A DNA stretch of 64,000 bases from Umezawaea sp049997955 (GTDB taxonomy: Bacteria; Actinomycetota; Actinomycetes; Mycobacteriales; Pseudonocardiaceae): NCBI GenBank assembly GCA_049997955.1, contig JAEBDY010000026.1, forward strand, positions 1 through 64,000, written 5' to 3'. The notes below the pieces were generated by a model. That model saw nothing but the letters and a program-made list of their open reading frames with translations, was not told the DNA's origin and did not search any database. A program made the translations under genes and the position numbers. This document shows, piece by piece, positions 63,133 through 64,000 of this stretch (the first letter of the stretch is position 1; the number at the start of each line of letters is the position of its first letter).

Positions 63133-64000
63133 GCACGGCGCCCCGGTTCACCGGTCCCCCGCTGCTCGGGCTCAACGCCCGGTTCCTGCGCGACCCGCTG
63201 GGCATGTTCGCGCAGGCGCGCCGCGATCACGGCGACCTGGTCGAACTCGACCTGGGCGTCGCGGGCAGCGTCTACGCCGCCTTCCACCCCGACGGCGTGC
63301 GCGACGTCCTGCTCACCGGCCGCCGCACGCACCGCCAACTGCTGCGGCGACTGCTGGGGAAGGGCCTGTTCACCAGTCCCAGCGGCGACGACTGGGGCCG
63401 CAGGCGCAGGCTGCTGACCCCGCTGTTCCGCGCCGACCGGCTGGCCGCGATGACCCCGCTGCTGCTGCGACCGCTGGACGAGGCGTTCGACCGGCGGTGG
63501 CGGCCGGGCGGCCGGATCGACCTGGCCGCGGAGATGAAGCGGATCACCGTGGCGATGATGGTCGAGGCCACCTTCGGCACCGGGGACGACGTCGACCTGG
63601 CCGCGGCGCGCTCGGCCCTGGACTTCCTGCTCGGCTACGTCGACCACCAGCTCTTCGCCTTCCCCACCGTCCCGCGGTCCTGGCCGACGCCGGGCAACCG
63701 CCGCTACCGCACCGAGATCGCGGCCCTGCGCCGGATCATCGGCGACGCGCTGGTCTCGCGCAGGCGCGCGCCCAGCGGGGAGCCGACGTTCCTCGACGGG
63801 CTGCTGGAGCACCAGGCGGACTTCTCCGACGGGGAACTGGTCGACGAAATCCTGTCGATCTTCATCGCCGGGACCGAGACCACCGGCACCGCCCTGGTCT
63901 GGGCGCTGCACCTGCTGAGCCTGCACCCGGCACGGGCCCGGGAACTGCGCGCCGAGGTGGCCGGGGAACTCGGCGACCGCGCCCCCACGGGGGAGGCGCT
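63129..64000 (+). CDS. Cytochrome P450 (truncated by window edge)
   Basis: The first 290 codons of a P450; the haem-binding Cys loop and ExxR lie beyond the right edge. Visible features: the Pro-rich N-terminus (TAPRFTGPPLLGLNARFLRD) without a membrane anchor, the helix C segment WGRRRRLLTPLF (W and R contacting haem propionates), and the I-helix oxygen-binding motif FIAGTETTGTAL. The ATG overlaps the methyltransferase stop by 4 nt. It belongs to the lipopeptide-polyketide operon and presumably oxidises the product or a carrier-bound intermediate. Confidence 0.92.
   Translation, partial: MSTAPRFTGPPLLGLNARFLRDPLGMFAQARRDHGDLVELDLGVAGSVYAAFHPDGVRDVLLTGRRTHRQLLRRLLGKGLFTSPSGDDWGRRRRLLTPLFRADRLAAMTPLLLRPLDEAFDRRWRPGGRIDLAAEMKRITVAMMVEATFGTGDDVDLAAARSALDFLLGYVDHQLFAFPTVPRSWPTPGNRRYRTEIAALRRIIGDALVSRRRAPSGEPTFLDGLLEHQADFSDGELVDEILSIFIAGTETTGTALVWALHLLSLHPARARELRAEVAGELGDRAPTGEA

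Noticed and set aside
42912..64000. Biosynthetic cluster read as part of the zinc or iron siderophore system
   Set aside because: No metal box, no chelating-group genes (salicylate, hydroxamate or cyclisation domains), and it is more than 25 kb away from the metal locus with unrelated operons between.

Overview
The base composition (very high GC, with G/C at nearly every third codon position), the frequent GTG starts, the 1-4 nt stop/start overlaps (ATGA, GTGA, TGATG) and the gene content all point to a filamentous actinobacterium. The closest feel is a Pseudonocardiales-type genome (Lentzea, Saccharothrix, Actinosynnema or relatives). That placement is inference from style and gene content; there is no rRNA gene to confirm it. 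I see no tRNA, rRNA, CRISPR array, insertion sequence or integrase in the window.

Region 1 (1-5810): the N-terminal part of a secreted repeat protein (YD/RHS motifs, two IPT/TIG domains, then 109-residue tandem repeats) runs off the left edge. It is followed by a WYL-type regulator divergent from an epoxide hydrolase, a decayed methyltransferase tail and an intact methyltransferase.

Region 2 (5040-16882) is a metal-starvation locus. A FecBCD-type uptake transporter, a DUF4213/DUF364 protein, a cysteine-synthase-like PLP enzyme and probably the methyltransferase read leftwards. An MFS exporter and a TauD-type Fe(II)/2-oxoglutarate dioxygenase read rightwards from the same promoter region. That region carries a sequence matching, at 14 of 18 positions, the palindrome (GAAATGA-TTG-TCATTTC) that sits between two operons of zinc-independent ribosomal proteins (L32, L31B and a CobW/COG0523-like factor leftwards; L28, L33, S14, S18 rightwards). 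Such palindromes are typical Zur operators, so the transporter and enzyme set is best read as a zinc-responsive, possibly undescribed zincophore system. A TerC-family membrane protein follows.

Region 3 (17063-31525) is an eight-gene, leftward polysaccharide or glycoprotein utilisation operon. It holds two GH127-type beta-L-arabinofuranosidases, a GH43, a six-hairpin glycosidase with two discoidin modules, a sugar ABC importer and, unusually, a secreted zinc metalloprotease. A divergent LacI-family regulator and a LacI-type operator sit at its head. Region 4 (31681-36541) is a plant-biomass set: a Svx/AvrXca-like metalloprotease, a CBM2-GH5 cellulase behind a perfect CebR-type box (TGGGAGCGCTCCCA), and a GDSL esterase with CBM2.

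Region 5 (36792-42458) has a DUF885 protein, a CPA2-type antiporter and a large LuxR (LAL) regulator. Region 6 (42912 to the right edge) is a lipopeptide-polyketide biosynthetic operon: PhyH-SCP2 fusion, fatty acyl-AMP ligase, a three-module NRPS that begins with an acyl carrier domain, a hybrid KS-AT-ACP-C-A-T protein ending in a degenerate C domain, an O-methyltransferase and a P450 cut by the window edge. The last five genes are linked by 4-nt stop/start overlaps. Predicted logic: a fatty acid is activated and loaded, extended by three amino acids (the first two adenylation domains show the same specificity code), then by malonyl, then by a fourth amino acid. No thioesterase is present in the window.
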